From the NCBI GenBank assembly GCA_017520105.1, contig JAFWRL010000230.1:1-12114 (forward strand): a stretch of DNA of 12,114 nt, in the 5' to 3' direction. The notes below the pieces were generated by a model that made no database searches, was not told the DNA's origin, and was given only the letters and a program-made list of their open reading frames with translations. The stretch's first letter is position 1; each line of letters begins with the position of its first letter. The position numbers and the translations under genes were made by a program. The stretch comes from Fibrobacter sp. GTDB lineage: Bacteria > Fibrobacterota > Fibrobacteria > Fibrobacterales > Fibrobacteraceae. Below, piece by piece: positions 5,281 to 12,114 of the stretch.

Positions 5281-6474
5281 ATGGCACATTATCTTTTTAC
5301 CTCCGAATCTGTATCTAAAGGCCACCCGGACAAGGTCGCCGACCAGATTTCCGACTCCATCCTCGACGCCTGCCTCGCCCAGGACCCGAAGAGCCGTGTC
5401 GCTTGCGAAACGCTCGTGAATACCGGTCTCGTCGTCATTTCCGGTGAAATCACCACCAAGGCGGTTGTTGACTTCCAGGAAGTTGCACGCAATACCATCA
5501 AGAACATCGGCTACGTGAACCCCGACCTCCAGTTCGACTACAAGGGCTGCGCCGTTCTCGTCGCCATGGACAAGCAGTCTCCGGATATCGCCCAGGGCGT
5601 TGATGCCAAGGCTGCCGAAGGCAAGGAAGACGACAAGCAGGGTGCTGGCGACCAGGGCATGATGTTCGGTTACGCCGTCAAGGAAACAAAGGAACTCATG
5701 CCGCTCCCGATTAGCCTCGCCCACAAGCTCATGGAAGAAATCCAGAACCTCCGCGAGAAAGGCAAGATCAAGTGGCTCCGCCCGGACGCCAAGTCCCAGG
5801 TCACTGTCGAATATGACGAAAACGACAAGCCCGTGCGCGTCGATACCGTCGTCATCTCGACCCAGCACGACGAAAAGGTAAACGGCAAGGAACTCAAGCA
5901 TTCCCAAATCGAGAAGGAAATCGTCGAAAAGCTCATCAAGAAGGTCATCCCGGCAAAGCTCCTCGACAAGAAGACCCGTTACCTCGTGAACCCGACCGGC
6001 AAGTTCGTTGTCGGTGGCCCGCACGGCGACTGCGGCCTCACTGGCCGTAAGATTATCGTCGATACCTATGGCGGCATGGGCCGTCACGGTGGTGGCGCAT
6101 TCAGCGGTAAGGACCCGAGTAAGGTGGACCGCAGTGCCGCATACGCTGCACGCTATGTTGCCAAGAACATCGTTGCTGCAGGCCTCGCCTACCGTTGCGA
6201 AGTGCAGCTCGCTTACGCTATCGGTTACTCCAAGCCGGTTTCCGTGCTCGTGAATACTTTTGGCACTGGCAAAATCGACGACCGCAAGATCGAAGATATC
6301 GTCGCCAAGAACTTCGACCTCTCTCCGGCCGGCATCGAAAAGATGCTCGACCTCCGCAAGCCCGGCTACGTGCAGACCGCCGCCCTCGGTCACTTCGGCC
6401 GTACTGGCGCCCGCTTTACGTGGGAAAAGACCGACAAGGCTGAAGCACTGAAGAAGGCTGCTGAAGCTGTATAA
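5281..6474 (+). CDS. metK: S-adenosylmethionine synthetase (methionine adenosyltransferase)
   Basis: The product makes S-adenosylmethionine from methionine and ATP, releasing phosphate and diphosphate, in the cytosol. The 397 residues are close to the usual bacterial length (about 380-400). Family signatures are complete: GHPDK at 14-18, [12 protein letters not shown] from 121, and the phosphate-binding [16 protein letters not shown] from 270, followed by the usual [11 protein letters not shown] stretch. The ATG follows TAGGAG with a 6-nt gap. Codons are strongly biased to C-ending forms and the gene is GC-rich (36 of 60 bases in the row starting at 5761), fitting high expression. It is monocistronic, with its own structured leader and a downstream terminator. 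The divergent neighbour nif3 is probably functionally separate. Confidence 0.99.
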   Translation: MAHYLFTSESVSKGHPDKVADQISDSILDACLAQDPKSRVACETLVNTGLVVISGEITTKAVVDFQEVARNTIKNIGYVNPDLQFDYKGCAVLVAMDKQSPDIAQGVDAKAAEGKEDDKQGAGDQGMMFGYAVKETKELMPLPISLAHKLMEEIQNLREKGKIKWLRPDAKSQVTVEYDENDKPVRVDTVVISTQHDEKVNGKELKHSQIEKEIVEKLIKKVIPAKLLDKKTRYLVNPTGKFVVGGPHGDCGLTGRKIIVDTYGGMGRHGGGAFSGKDPSKVDRSAAYAARYVAKNIVAAGLAYRCEVQLAYAIGYSKPVSVLVNTFGTGKIDDRKIEDIVAKNFDLSPAGIEKMLDLRKPGYVQTAALGHFGRTGARFTWEKTDKAEALKKAAEAV

Positions 6475-6522
6475 GACCGCCTGCGGCTATAGACCGCTCG
6501 GCTCTAGACCGCCTGCGGCTCT
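6474..6522. repeat. Three-copy tandem array of GC-rich palindromic units after metK
   Basis: Units of 17, 15 and 17 bp start at 6474, 6491 and 6506. The outer copies read AGACCGCCTGCGGCT(A/C)T. The middle copy lacks two bases but keeps self-complementarity (CCG/CGG). Each unit can form its own small hairpin. The array starts on the last base of the metK stop codon and ends about 30 bp before the terminator hairpin. Confidence 0.8.
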
Positions 6523-6550
6523 AAGGCAAAAAAATTACACCTCAAACATT

Positions 6551-6585
6551 GTGGTCCTGGACATGGTTCCAAGGCCACTTTTTTT
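6551..6585 (+). terminator. Intrinsic terminator of metK
   Basis: GTGGTCCTGG (6551-6560) pairs with CCAAGGCCAC (6569-6578), with one mismatch and one G-U pair, around an 8-base loop, followed by seven T's (6579-6585). The T-run overlaps the stop codon of the convergent barrel gene, so the hairpin may also slow transcripts coming from the other side, although no good T-run follows on that strand. Confidence 0.82.
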
Positions 6586-7177
6586 AATGGAAAGAAATTG
6601 ACATATTCAGCATAATCGACGATGAACGGAATACACCATCGCCCTCGGACCAGTACTCGCCGGAATCAAACGATGCCGAGACGCCTAAGGCAAGACGCTC
6701 GCTCACCCACCAGTCCTTACCAACCCCGAGATTAAAACTAAACGCTCTAAGCCCCGTGTTCCCAGAATACTTGTGGCAGTTGAGCCTGTAGCCAGTCACG
6801 CCTAGCGCACCGCTTAAAAATACGTTGTTCCAAGTCGGCACGTAATACGTTGCCCCAGCACCGACAAACACAGAACTCACCACGTAAAAATCGTGATCCA
6901 CGTACGTCGGGACGCCATACCGCGCTTCGCGGAAGTTGGAATACATCACATAGCCTATGTTCGCATGCAACGCTAAATCACGAATAACATAATAACCAAG
7001 CTTTCCATGCAGATTCATTCCGAATCCGTCTGCCGTCAAGGATTCCTTGCTATCTGCATTTTCAAACGACGCATAGCCAACGCCCATCGCAGCACTTGCA
7101 AACAACCCGTCATGCGTAAACGGTTCGGCCAAAACAGCCGACGAAACAAGCAACAAAATGGCGACAAGACGTTTCAT
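6584..7177 (-). CDS. Small outer-membrane beta-barrel protein (OmpX/OmpW-like)
   Basis: The product has 197 residues from the ATG at 7177. A TTG five codons upstream (7192) is in frame but lies within a -10-like sequence, so I do not use it. Residues 1-17 are a signal peptide (MKR, Leu-rich core, VLA before EPF). The mature part opens with a Gly/Ala-rich strand (FASAAMGVGYASF) and continues as about eight alternating strands ending LNMSISFH. This suits a small 8-stranded outer-membrane barrel. The function is unknown; family members elsewhere include adhesion and stress porin-like proteins. It is the last gene of the second minus-strand cluster, 56 bp after the antiporter gene, and converges with metK. 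There is no Shine-Dalgarno site. TAAATT at 7191-7196 could start a transcript with a very short leader. Confidence 0.8.
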   Translation of the reverse strand: MKRLVAILLLVSSAVLAEPFTHDGLFASAAMGVGYASFENADSKESLTADGFGMNLHGKLGYYVIRDLALHANIGYVMYSNFREARYGVPTYVDHDFYVVSSVFVGAGATYYVPTWNNVFLSGALGVTGYRLNCHKYSGNTGLRAFSFNLGVGKDWWVSERLALGVSASFDSGEYWSEGDGVFRSSSIMLNMSISFH

Positions 7178-7233
7178 GATCAGCAAAAACAATTTAGAAA
7201 AAGAAAATTACCTCGCCCAGCTATTGTGGCATT

Positions 7234-8577
7234 CTATTCTTTGTTTCTACGGGGCGAAACGGCAATGAAAACAAGCACGCTCACCAGCAAAAGGAACGGA
7301 TAGAACATATAAGGAATCAAATCGAACGCACTCACATTGGCATCCGGCAAAGCCGCAGAAATCGCAGCAAGAGCCACGAGCATCTGTGCTCCATAAGGCA
7401 AAATACCTTGCACCACGCAACTGAAAATATCCAGAAGCGACGCCGTCTTCTTGGGAGAAATTCTGTATTCATCCCCCATCTGCTTGGCAATCGGCCCTGC
7501 CATCACGATAGCGACTGTATTGTTCGCCGTAGCAATGTCCAAGGCACTCACCAAAAGGCCGACTCCGACCTGACCGCTGCGGTGCCCCTTGAACACCTTA
7601 TGGATAAAATCGAGCAACGCAGCAAAACCGCCATGAATGCGAATCAAACCGCACAAGGCGCTCACCAGCACAGCAACGAGAATCGTTTCGTACATGCCAG
7701 AAATACCGTTCCCGACATTCTGCAACAACCCAATCATGTCAAGCGGACCAAAAGCGACCATGATAACCGAGGCTGCGACAATACCCACCAACAACACCGT
7801 GAACACGTTAATGCCCGTGAGTGCAAGCGCCAAAACAAGGACATAAGGAATCAGCTGGATTAAGTTATATGAATTTTCAGCAACGGTATTCGCATGTGTT
7901 GCAAACGAAATAGCCGTAATAATCAAGACCGCAAGGATTGCCGCCGGGAGCGCAATAATAAAGTTCACATGGAACTTATCCTTCATCTTGCAGCCTTGCG
8001 TCGATGTCGCCGCGATTGTCGTATCCGAAATGAAGCTCAAGTTATCGCCAAACATGGCACCGCCAATAACTGTCGCCACGCAGAACGGAACGCCAAAGCC
8101 AGCCATCTGAGCCACCTCGACCGCAATCGGCGAGACCACGGCGATTGTCCCCACAGACGTTCCCATCGCCGTAGAAACGAACGCGGCAACCACGAACAGT
8201 ACCACTACAGCGAACTGAGCGGGGATAAAATCCAGCAGCAAGTACGCTGCAGCAGAGGCGCTCGAACGCCCGAGGATTCCTGCAAAAATGCCCGCACAAA
8301 GAAAGATGAGAATCATCAAGAAGATATTGCGGTCGCCAAGCGCCCCCGCCATAATGTTCATCTTCTTGTCAAAATTCAGCTTGCGGTTCTGCAGGCATGC
8401 GACAAAAATCGCCACCAGGAACGCAGCCACGATAGGGATATTGTAAAATCCCATCGGAATCTTGAGAACGTATTCAAACGTAATGCCAAGTCCCAGATAA
8501 AGGACCAAGAATACGGCGACAGGCAAAAGGGCAATGGGATTACCCTTGATCTTTTCTTCAACATTTTCGTTTTTCAT
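7234..8577 (-). CDS. NhaC-family Na+/H+ antiporter
   Basis: The product is a 447-residue inner-membrane protein with about 11-12 hydrophobic helices. The family hallmark is complete: MGTSVGT (138-144), then GDNLSFISDTTIAATS (177-192), which forms the conserved ion-path region. The second inverted half carries DIATANNTVAIVMAGP (347-362) and a helix with GILPYG (391-396). These proteins exchange protons for sodium, or in some members an organic acid pair such as malate/lactate, so the substrate is probable rather than certain. The unbroken helices and usual length argue for an active carrier. It follows the 536-residue barrel gene by 38 bp and precedes a small barrel gene. The ATG at 8577 has no Shine-Dalgarno site but has TATCTT 7 nt upstream. 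Its place among envelope genes could reflect sodium-linked envelope energetics, which is conjecture. Confidence 0.9.
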   Translation of the reverse strand: MKNENVEEKIKGNPIALLPVAVFLVLYLGLGITFEYVLKIPMGFYNIPIVAAFLVAIFVACLQNRKLNFDKKMNIMAGALGDRNIFLMILIFLCAGIFAGILGRSSASAAAYLLLDFIPAQFAVVVLFVVAAFVSTAMGTSVGTIAVVSPIAVEVAQMAGFGVPFCVATVIGGAMFGDNLSFISDTTIAATSTQGCKMKDKFHVNFIIALPAAILAVLIITAISFATHANTVAENSYNLIQLIPYVLVLALALTGINVFTVLLVGIVAASVIMVAFGPLDMIGLLQNVGNGISGMYETILVAVLVSALCGLIRIHGGFAALLDFIHKVFKGHRSGQVGVGLLVSALDIATANNTVAIVMAGPIAKQMGDEYRISPKKTASLLDIFSCVVQGILPYGAQMLVALAAISAALPDANVSAFDLIPYMFYPFLLLVSVLVFIAVSPRRNKE

Positions 8578-8584
8578 GCAAAGA

Positions 8585-8590
8585 AAGATA
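8585..8590 (-). promoter_or_regulatory. -10-like TATCTT just upstream of the antiporter start
   Basis: TATCTT on the minus strand ends 7 nt before ATG 8577 in a region without a Shine-Dalgarno site, so a leaderless transcript is predicted. No clear -35 element is visible. Confidence 0.3.
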
Positions 8591-8615
8591 AAAAAATCGC
8601 GAAACCCTAATTGCG

Positions 8616-10226
8616 TTAATAGGCTAACTTAACAAGATGCCATGTGAATCCAAGCGATACAAATGGTGAAAGACCTTTGCCATGCCCAATTTCAGAAATA
8701 TTCATGTTTTGCATTCCAAGCTTTAGGCGCGCCCCAAAGCGGTTTCCTAAGCCCTTTTCCCAAAAGCTTTTTACGGGTTTACCGATAAGGCTCGGGAAAA
8801 GCGCATCAAAATAAATTCCAAACCCATAGCGGAAATATCGTTCATGCTGGTATTCAGAATCGGGCTTTCCCTTTATAGGCGGAACTTCCACCGCCGAGAA
8901 CCCTAGATTTCCCCATACGCCACTTTCCACGTATTTCGTTTTCAGCCACAAATAGCCAAGTTCAAAATGAACTCCAAAATCGCCGGTACCACAGGAATCG
9001 CACTTGGCATCCAATGTACGAATGCTAACGCCTATTCCACCAAACCAATCGCCCGCATAAATATTAAAACCAAGGCCCAAATATAACATCGGATCAAAAT
9101 CAGGGAATTTTCCAATCAAGAATGGGTGACCGAAATCAAAGAACGCATTAAATCTAAAGCCTCCTTCCCGCACAACGACAGGCTCGGGAAATTCCCTTTG
9201 CGCCACTTTTCTCAGCACACCACAAACCGCAGTGCCATCAACATCAGGTTCTTTTCGTACAGAACGGCAATACTCGCCTTGGCTATATTCGTTTATGATA
9301 GCCTCGTCTAAAGCTTCATCTAGGCTATCGGCATAAACGAATCCGTTATAACCATCCAGGTAACGCCCAGTCGAATCTCCATTCACCATAAAGGCATAAT
9401 CCCGGTTTAGAATTTTAGCAATAATCTTTGAACGGGGCGACAAATTTGCAGAATCCGCTAGCAAGCCTGCGGCCTTGTAATCGCCGTTTTTTATTAAAAC
9501 CTGCATTTTCTCGCGAACGGTCATAGCCGCAGTGGGCTTGACATCATATTTCAAGCGGTGCGGATAATAAGTCAGTCTTTCAAGAACCGAAGTATCCATC
9601 AAGGTATAGCACTCTTGCGAATATCCATCCATGAAAAAGATTCTCTTTACCAGTTTAGACTTGTCATCAGGTTCGTTCAAATGGCTCATCATTCTCTGCG
9701 AAATCATCCATGAAGAATCTTGGGCAATATCGGGGCCGACATACGCAAATGAAAAAAGTTCCTTTTTAGCATCTTCTGGTTTAGGAGTCACCCATGTCTT
9801 AGTCGCTTTATCATAGACCTTGTCCACTCGAATTTCGTCATGAATCAAGAAAAATCCCTTCACGGCCATCGACGAATAGCGTTCCTCAAACATATGCCGG
9901 TATTTTTCCGGAGCCTGCGATAAAAGTTCATTCTGCCGTGTCTGCTTATAATCAGACCAGCCAATAAAAGACTTATACACCTCGGGAAATTTTTTTGCAA
10001 ACACCAGATGGTTCATTCCGTCAAATTCTTTGTGCAAATATTCTCGCTGAATAAGGCTACCATAATAAGCGACCGGAGCCGTTTCCAATTTTTCAGCCAC
10101 AGTTTGCTTTTGCGAGAATTTATCTGCAACAGAATCAAAAGGGACTTGCCGATATGAGATATATCGACCAGCAAAAGACAGTGCCGCAAACATCAAAAGC
10201 AAAAGGAATACACGCCGGATTATCAT
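8616..10226 (-). CDS. Exported protein: helical N-terminal half plus C-terminal beta-barrel
   Basis: The product has 536 residues. I chose ATG 10226 over the GTG two codons earlier because GAGGGG (10232-10237) lies 5 nt upstream of it and abuts the GTG. Residues 1-19 are a signal peptide (SFA before GRY). Residues 20 to about 350 are mixed and mainly helical, with no family I recognise. Residues about 355-536 are Gly/aromatic-rich beta strands ending in WHLVKLAY, as in an outer-membrane barrel. This part contains PMLYLGLGF, GFGIYFDALF and GARLKLGM, which line up with the same elements of the gene upstream. A CxxC pair (C409, C412) and C320/C335 could form disulfides in the periplasm. It starts 14 bp after the upstream stop, so the two are co-transcribed and probably co-translated. 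Function is unknown. Confidence 0.8.
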   Translation of the reverse strand: MIIRRVFLLLLMFAALSFAGRYISYRQVPFDSVADKFSQKQTVAEKLETAPVAYYGSLIQREYLHKEFDGMNHLVFAKKFPEVYKSFIGWSDYKQTRQNELLSQAPEKYRHMFEERYSSMAVKGFFLIHDEIRVDKVYDKATKTWVTPKPEDAKKELFSFAYVGPDIAQDSSWMISQRMMSHLNEPDDKSKLVKRIFFMDGYSQECYTLMDTSVLERLTYYPHRLKYDVKPTAAMTVREKMQVLIKNGDYKAAGLLADSANLSPRSKIIAKILNRDYAFMVNGDSTGRYLDGYNGFVYADSLDEALDEAIINEYSQGEYCRSVRKEPDVDGTAVCGVLRKVAQREFPEPVVVREGGFRFNAFFDFGHPFLIGKFPDFDPMLYLGLGFNIYAGDWFGGIGVSIRTLDAKCDSCGTGDFGVHFELGYLWLKTKYVESGVWGNLGFSAVEVPPIKGKPDSEYQHERYFRYGFGIYFDALFPSLIGKPVKSFWEKGLGNRFGARLKLGMQNMNISEIGHGKGLSPFVSLGFTWHLVKLAY

Positions 10227-10231
10227 CGACA

Positions 10232-10237
10232 CCCCTC
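10232..10237 (-). promoter_or_regulatory. Ribosome binding site that fixes the start at 10226
   Basis: GAGGGG on the minus strand ends 5 nt before ATG 10226 and begins within a few bases of the upstream gene's TAG (10243-10241), a typical arrangement for translational coupling. Confidence 0.75.
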
Positions 10238-10240
10238 GAA

Positions 10241-11482
10241 CTAGAAATCGAATTGTACAGGTCTTTTCGTATATTCATGCATAGTCCATTCAATGGAGGC
10301 ATACAACCTTATACCAGATTTTTTCAAGACATCTCCAGAAAAAAGACTCCTAAATCCGGTCCTAAAGCGAAGTCCATTGTGAAAACGGCCTCTATCCGTA
10401 AAGAACAAGTCCATCATCACGCCGGCCCCAAAAGACGGATAAAACTGGAACGGCAAATCATCATTCGACTTGTCATTAGAATTTTTCCCGCGAACATAAA
10501 ATGAATTCATGCCAAAGCCAGCCGTTGCATAGCCATAAAGGAATATATTATCATTCTTTAAAAACGTGTAGCCAAAATTAAAATCCCAGCGCATATCCAC
10601 AAATTGCAAAGAGTCCGGGTCTTTATTTTGAACTCCATTAATATCCATAAACCATTCATACAGAAAATCATTTCGAATAAAATCGATTCCCAGATACATA
10701 CCAGGGCTCCAATTAATCTTATCTGCCAAGCCCCCTAAAGACTTTATGACGGCTGCGCCTAAAGAAAAAGCGGAATAGTTTTTCGCATCGAATTCTTCTT
10801 TTTCCCAGAAACGGGTCACGAGAAAATACAACTGTTTTTTATCCGTCAACTGTGGCCTATATTTTTCAATCAGCTTTGACGTCATCGTCTTATTTTTAAA
10901 CAAACTATTCATTACAATATAAATAAAAGCACGATTACTTTCATCATCAACGCCCTTAAGGTATTCTTCTATTTTTCCCGATTCGATATGTTTCCACAAC
11001 TTGCGATTCAATTCATCTTGTAATTCATCTGGATAAGACTGTTTCAACATGCGAGATACCGAATCCACATTGCTCAAACAATCAAAATTCCCTATAAAAT
11101 ATCTTAGGATAAGCAGTTCATTACCATAAAAGACACGGTAAAATTTAGCGTTCCGATTAAAACTTTCAGCCTCCTGAAGAACCTGTTTCAAGTCATCGAT
11201 TCGATCTTCTTCCAAGGCTTTTTCCATCGCCAAACGATAAATCAAAGCTTCATTTTTTTCACTTGCAACGACAGCATTCATGTCGTCCGGAATAGACATA
11301 TTTGGAGATGTTTCTACAAAAACCAACGAATCTTGAGTGTTAGGGTTCTGGACAAACAAGTGCATCACGGAATTAAGCGACACGCTGTCAGGCGCATTTT
11401 CGGCAACACGCTCCATTGCATACACGACATGCGACAAGAATAAAAAACAAAAAAACGCAGAATGGAACAAGTATTTAGGCAT
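10241..11482 (-). CDS. Exported protein: helical N-terminal half plus C-terminal beta-barrel, first gene of the pair
   Basis: The product has 413 residues from the ATG at 11482. A longer in-frame form to 11521 would put 13 extra residues before a clear signal peptide (residues 1-22, VVYA before MER). Residues about 75-235 are helical and charged, suggestive of a TPR-like or other helical repeat, but I cannot assign a family. Residues about 238-400 are beta-barrel-like, with PGMYLGIDF, FGAGVMMDLFF and GLRFRTGF matching equivalent positions of the downstream gene, so the two look like diverged paralogues. The gene is AT-rich: two rows I counted (10621, 10861) each have 15 G/C of 60, against 36 of 60 in a metK row. 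That could mean transfer or just weak codon selection. There is no Shine-Dalgarno site; TATATT lies 6 nt before the start. Confidence 0.78.
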   Translation of the reverse strand: MPKYLFHSAFFCFLFLSHVVYAMERVAENAPDSVSLNSVMHLFVQNPNTQDSLVFVETSPNMSIPDDMNAVVASEKNEALIYRLAMEKALEEDRIDDLKQVLQEAESFNRNAKFYRVFYGNELLILRYFIGNFDCLSNVDSVSRMLKQSYPDELQDELNRKLWKHIESGKIEEYLKGVDDESNRAFIYIVMNSLFKNKTMTSKLIEKYRPQLTDKKQLYFLVTRFWEKEEFDAKNYSAFSLGAAVIKSLGGLADKINWSPGMYLGIDFIRNDFLYEWFMDINGVQNKDPDSLQFVDMRWDFNFGYTFLKNDNIFLYGYATAGFGMNSFYVRGKNSNDKSNDDLPFQFYPSFGAGVMMDLFFTDRGRFHNGLRFRTGFRSLFSGDVLKKSGIRLYASIEWTMHEYTKRPVQFDF

Positions 11483-11488
11483 AATTTC

Positions 11489-11494
11489 AATATA
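11489..11494 (-). promoter_or_regulatory. -10-like TATATT just upstream of the 11482 start
   Basis: TATATT ends 6 nt before the ATG in a TA-alternating stretch without a Shine-Dalgarno site. It is the best promoter candidate for the second envelope cluster. The alternating TATATA run allows other registers. Confidence 0.35.
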
Positions 11495-11550
11495 TATAAA
11501 ATCAACATTGCAAGACCACAAGCAAGTCGAGCAATTTTAGAAACTCCCTA

Positions 11551-11580
11551 AACAAAAAGACCCCGCATTTCTGCGGAGTC
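11551..11580 (-). terminator. Intrinsic terminator of the glycoside hydrolase gene
   Basis: On the minus strand GACTCCGCA (11580-11572) pairs with TGCGGGGTC (11567-11559) over 9 bp with one G-U pair, capped by a GAAA tetraloop and followed by TTTTTGTT. It lies 45 bp after the stop codon at 11626 and isolates the hydrolase from the next minus-strand cluster. Confidence 0.92.
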
Positions 11581-11625
11581 CTTTAAGATTTCGAGAATCT
11601 AGTTTGCGAGCCTTAACTCAACTCC

Positions 11626-12114
11626 TTACTGCAAAGTAATGAGCGTAAGGGTGCGCTTGCCGACCTTGATACCCTTGGAGATATCGACAGTCTTGGCCTT
11701 CTTGGACGGATCGTTTGTCCAGCCTTCTTTGAGCTTTTCGGAGCTCTTGTCGAGAGTCTGAACGCTGGCCTTGCCCTTGAAGTCCGGGATATCGAGCTTG
11801 ATGTCGAAATCGCTGTACGGGCTCTTGTTCACGAGAAGGAGCTGTTTCTTGTTGCCGTTCACAGTGTAGTAAGCGGTCAAGAGAGCGTCTTCGTCGCCCT
11901 TGATGGTGGTCTTCATGAGCTTGCCGCGGAGAGCGTCGGAAGCCATCTGGAATGCCCAGTAGCTCGGACGCGGGCAGTTCATGCAGTCTTCACCGGAACG
12001 GGTCAAGTAACCGTAGTCACCGCCTTCCGGAGTGATGTCGTTGTGGATATCCCAGTACTGAGCGTTATCGACGTTTTCAGTAGCGAGCATACCGAGGTAG
12101 TCAGCGACGAACAA
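11626..12114 (-). CDS. C-terminal part of a secreted glycoside hydrolase (GH44/GH51-like), 5' end outside the window
   Basis: There are 163 codons (162 residues plus stop), open to the right edge. The first codon in view, TTG, is internal and no start is present. The visible part begins with the end of a (beta/alpha)8 barrel: LFVADYLGMLATENV, then YWDIHND, GDYGYLTR and RPSYWAFQMASDAL. This pattern is typical of the last barrel strand and helix in clan GH-A cellulases and hemicellulases such as GH44 and GH51. A beta-sandwich follows from about residue 70 (LLTAYYTVNGNKKQLLLVNKS to LTLITLQ). The catalytic acids are upstream, outside the window, so family and activity cannot be fixed; cellulose or hemicellulose is the likely substrate. 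CxxC (CMNC) is notable. The chain ends at the sandwich without a visible carbohydrate-binding or sorting module. Confidence 0.65.
   Translation of the reverse strand: MFVADYLGMLATENVDNAQYWDIHNDITPEGGDYGYLTRSGEDCMNCPRPSYWAFQMASDALRGKLMKTTIKGDEDALLTAYYTVNGNKKQLLLVNKSPYSDFDIKLDIPDFKGKASVQTLDKSSEKLKEGWTNDPSKKAKTVDISKGIKVGKRTLTLITLQ

Noticed and set aside
5266..6393. Long open frame antisense to metK (375 codons)
   Set aside because: It mirrors the codon-biased metK gene; the translation is a Val/Leu/Asp/Glu-rich composition typical of antisense shadows, and metK is certain.
7894..8610. Open frame of 238 codons antisense to the antiporter
   Set aside because: It is Arg/Lys/His/Asn-rich with no hydrophobic core, as expected from the complement of membrane-helix codons.

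Overview
The window looks like a chromosomal stretch of a Gram-negative bacterium of the Fibrobacterota (Fibrobacter-like), within or near the FCB group. This placement is inference. It rests on the mix of many exported beta-barrel proteins, a lamin-tail surface protein ending in a sorting-domain-like beta module, a cellulase-type glycoside hydrolase end, an NhaC-type Na+/H+ antiporter, and weak use of Shine-Dalgarno sites. I see no phage, insertion sequence, CRISPR or toxin/defence genes.

Layout from left to right. (1) The 3' part of a tRNA-Asp(GUC) on the + strand ends in a strong terminator. (2) A minus-strand envelope cluster runs from 4060 down to 242: a membrane-anchored M23 endopeptidase, a two-lamin-tail-domain exported protein, and two exported beta-barrel-like proteins. 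It closes at a minus-strand terminator at 148-179. (3) A NIF3/YbgI-family dinuclear-metal protein (minus) is divergent from metK (plus). The 301-bp region between them is rich in repeats and inverted repeats, and its metK-proximal half can fold into a branched leader RNA. (4) metK, in strongly biased codons, is followed by a small tandem array of GC-rich palindromes and a terminator. (5) A second minus-strand cluster runs from 11482 down to 6584: two tandem, apparently homologous proteins (helical N-terminal half plus C-terminal beta-barrel), an NhaC-family antiporter, and a small OmpX/OmpW-like barrel. (6) The C-terminal end of a glycoside hydrolase gene enters from the right edge, with its own terminator.

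The two envelope clusters are the accessory part of the window. The first combines peptidoglycan cutting, a surface protein and outer-membrane barrels. The second combines periplasmic/outer-membrane proteins with a sodium/proton antiporter. nif3 and metK are housekeeping genes.

The most interesting observations are these. Several envelope genes lack a Shine-Dalgarno site but carry a -10-like hexamer 6-8 nt before the start codon, which predicts leaderless mRNAs. The metK leader is structured and does not match any SAM-riboswitch signature I recognise. Three TACTAG motifs phased at exactly 14 bp, plus a fourth, sit beside a perfect palindrome in the nif3/metK divergent promoter region.
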